Source: Thiosocius sp942490985
GTDB taxonomy: Bacteria; Pseudomonadota; Gammaproteobacteria; Chromatiales; Chromatiaceae
Assembly (NCBI GenBank): GCA_942490985.1
Contig: CALNYW010000003.1
Location: forward strand, 806,001-870,000
DNA: 64,000 bases
Direction of reading: 5' to 3'
The translations under genes were made by a program, and so were the position numbers. A model generated the notes under the pieces. It ran no database searches. It saw only the letters and a list, made by a program, of their open reading frames with translations, and was not told where the DNA came from. Below are positions 63,803 through 64,000 of this stretch, piece by piece; position 1 is the stretch's first letter; the number at the start of each line of letters is the position of its first letter.

Positions 63803-64000
63803 CACGCCGGGAAGACCGACCGGTCGGGCGATACGGCCCCGCTGGCAGATCAGCTGCGGGTCGAGGTCGACCCGCCGCGGCACTGGGACCGGCGGAAGCG
63901 CGACGATCTGGGCAACATGATCTGGATCTCGTTCTTCATGGCCGCGGCCGCGACCATGGTGTTCTTCGCCATGGTCGATCCGCTGGTGCTCAGCGGGATG
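63789..64000 (+). CDS. Membrane protein downstream of ccoP, partial and probably frameshifted
   Basis: An ATG at 63789 overlaps the end of ccoP. After an apparent indel near 63,812 the sequence reads DQLRVEVDPPRHWDRRKRD and then a hydrophobic segment (MIWISFFMAAAATMVFFAM) that reaches the window edge. In cbb3 operons small membrane or assembly genes such as ccoG/ccoH follow; this sequence does not clearly match either, so I leave it unnamed. Confidence 0.4.

Overview
The window reads as gammaproteobacterial DNA but appears to be made of two unlike pieces that meet near position 43,700. The left piece (1-43.7 kb) has moderately high GC, clean reading frames and a housekeeping plus surface-glycan gene set typical of Chromatiales-like Gammaproteobacteria. 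The right piece (43.7-64 kb) is visibly richer in G and C, carries many single-gene frameshifts, and has a different gene repertoire. At the boundary two genes on opposite strands are both cut: a + strand membrane signalling protein and a - strand anti-sigma-factor-like protein. I read this as a misassembly, or less likely a real rearrangement, so conclusions should not be carried across the boundary.

Left piece. 1-0.9 kb: remnant of a group II intron next to an intrinsic terminator, then a small gene. 1.9-4.75 kb: lutABC lactate oxidation operon. 4.9-9.6 kb: a BLUF blue-light sensor followed by a very large CheB-CheR-PAS-GGDEF-EAL protein. 9.7-12.9 kb: TerB-like protein, an Aer-type PAS gene cut short by a MITE-like inverted-repeat element, a PilZ protein, a DUF465 protein and a DegS/AlgW-like protease. 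13-15.4 kb: thiC preceded by three TPP riboswitch aptamers with a 191-base period. 15.6-21.7 kb: a PIMT-family methyltransferase, a rhodanese, and lipid A/LPS genes (waaA, an lpxL-type acyltransferase with a decayed second copy, msbA). 18.9-29.9 kb: a surface-glycan locus with two GT10-type enzymes, GT25-, GT4- and GT2-type transferases and four FkbM methyltransferases.

The most notable system is at 30.3-36.5 kb. Six co-directional genes, tightly packed apart from the first, encode a sulfotransferase-like protein, an APS-kinase-like protein, a SAM methyltransferase, a PEP-synthase-like kinase, a class I glutamine amidotransferase and a small nucleotidyltransferase. Four of these are the same set of families as Cj1415-Cj1418 of Campylobacter jejuni, which make the cytidine-diphosphoramidate donor for O-methyl phosphoramidate capsule decoration. 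I therefore propose a phosphoramidate surface-modification pathway embedded in this glycan locus. The left piece closes with a GT4 glycosyltransferase, an ELM1-like protein, a CHCC zinc-finger protein, ilvE and glnE.

Right piece. 43.7-45.9 kb: an anti-sigma-factor fragment, a GAF-SpoIIE phosphatase and a class III nucleotide cyclase. 46-53.6 kb: exported proteins (YadA-head-like repeat protein, a DUF4412-like protein, a frameshifted secreted protein, a matrixin-like metalloprotease, a small exported protein), a candidate structured RNA, and a TPR/2-oxoglutarate oxygenase protein. 53.6-57.7 kb: MscS channel, LemA and an M48 protease. 57.7-64 kb: a SqrR/BigR-like persulfide-type repressor, a sulfotransferase-family protein, FNR/ANR divergent from ompW with an ANR-type site between them, and the ccoNOQP cbb3 oxidase operon running off the window end. 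The oxidase genes hold several apparent indels, at least one consistent with a lost base in a short T run.
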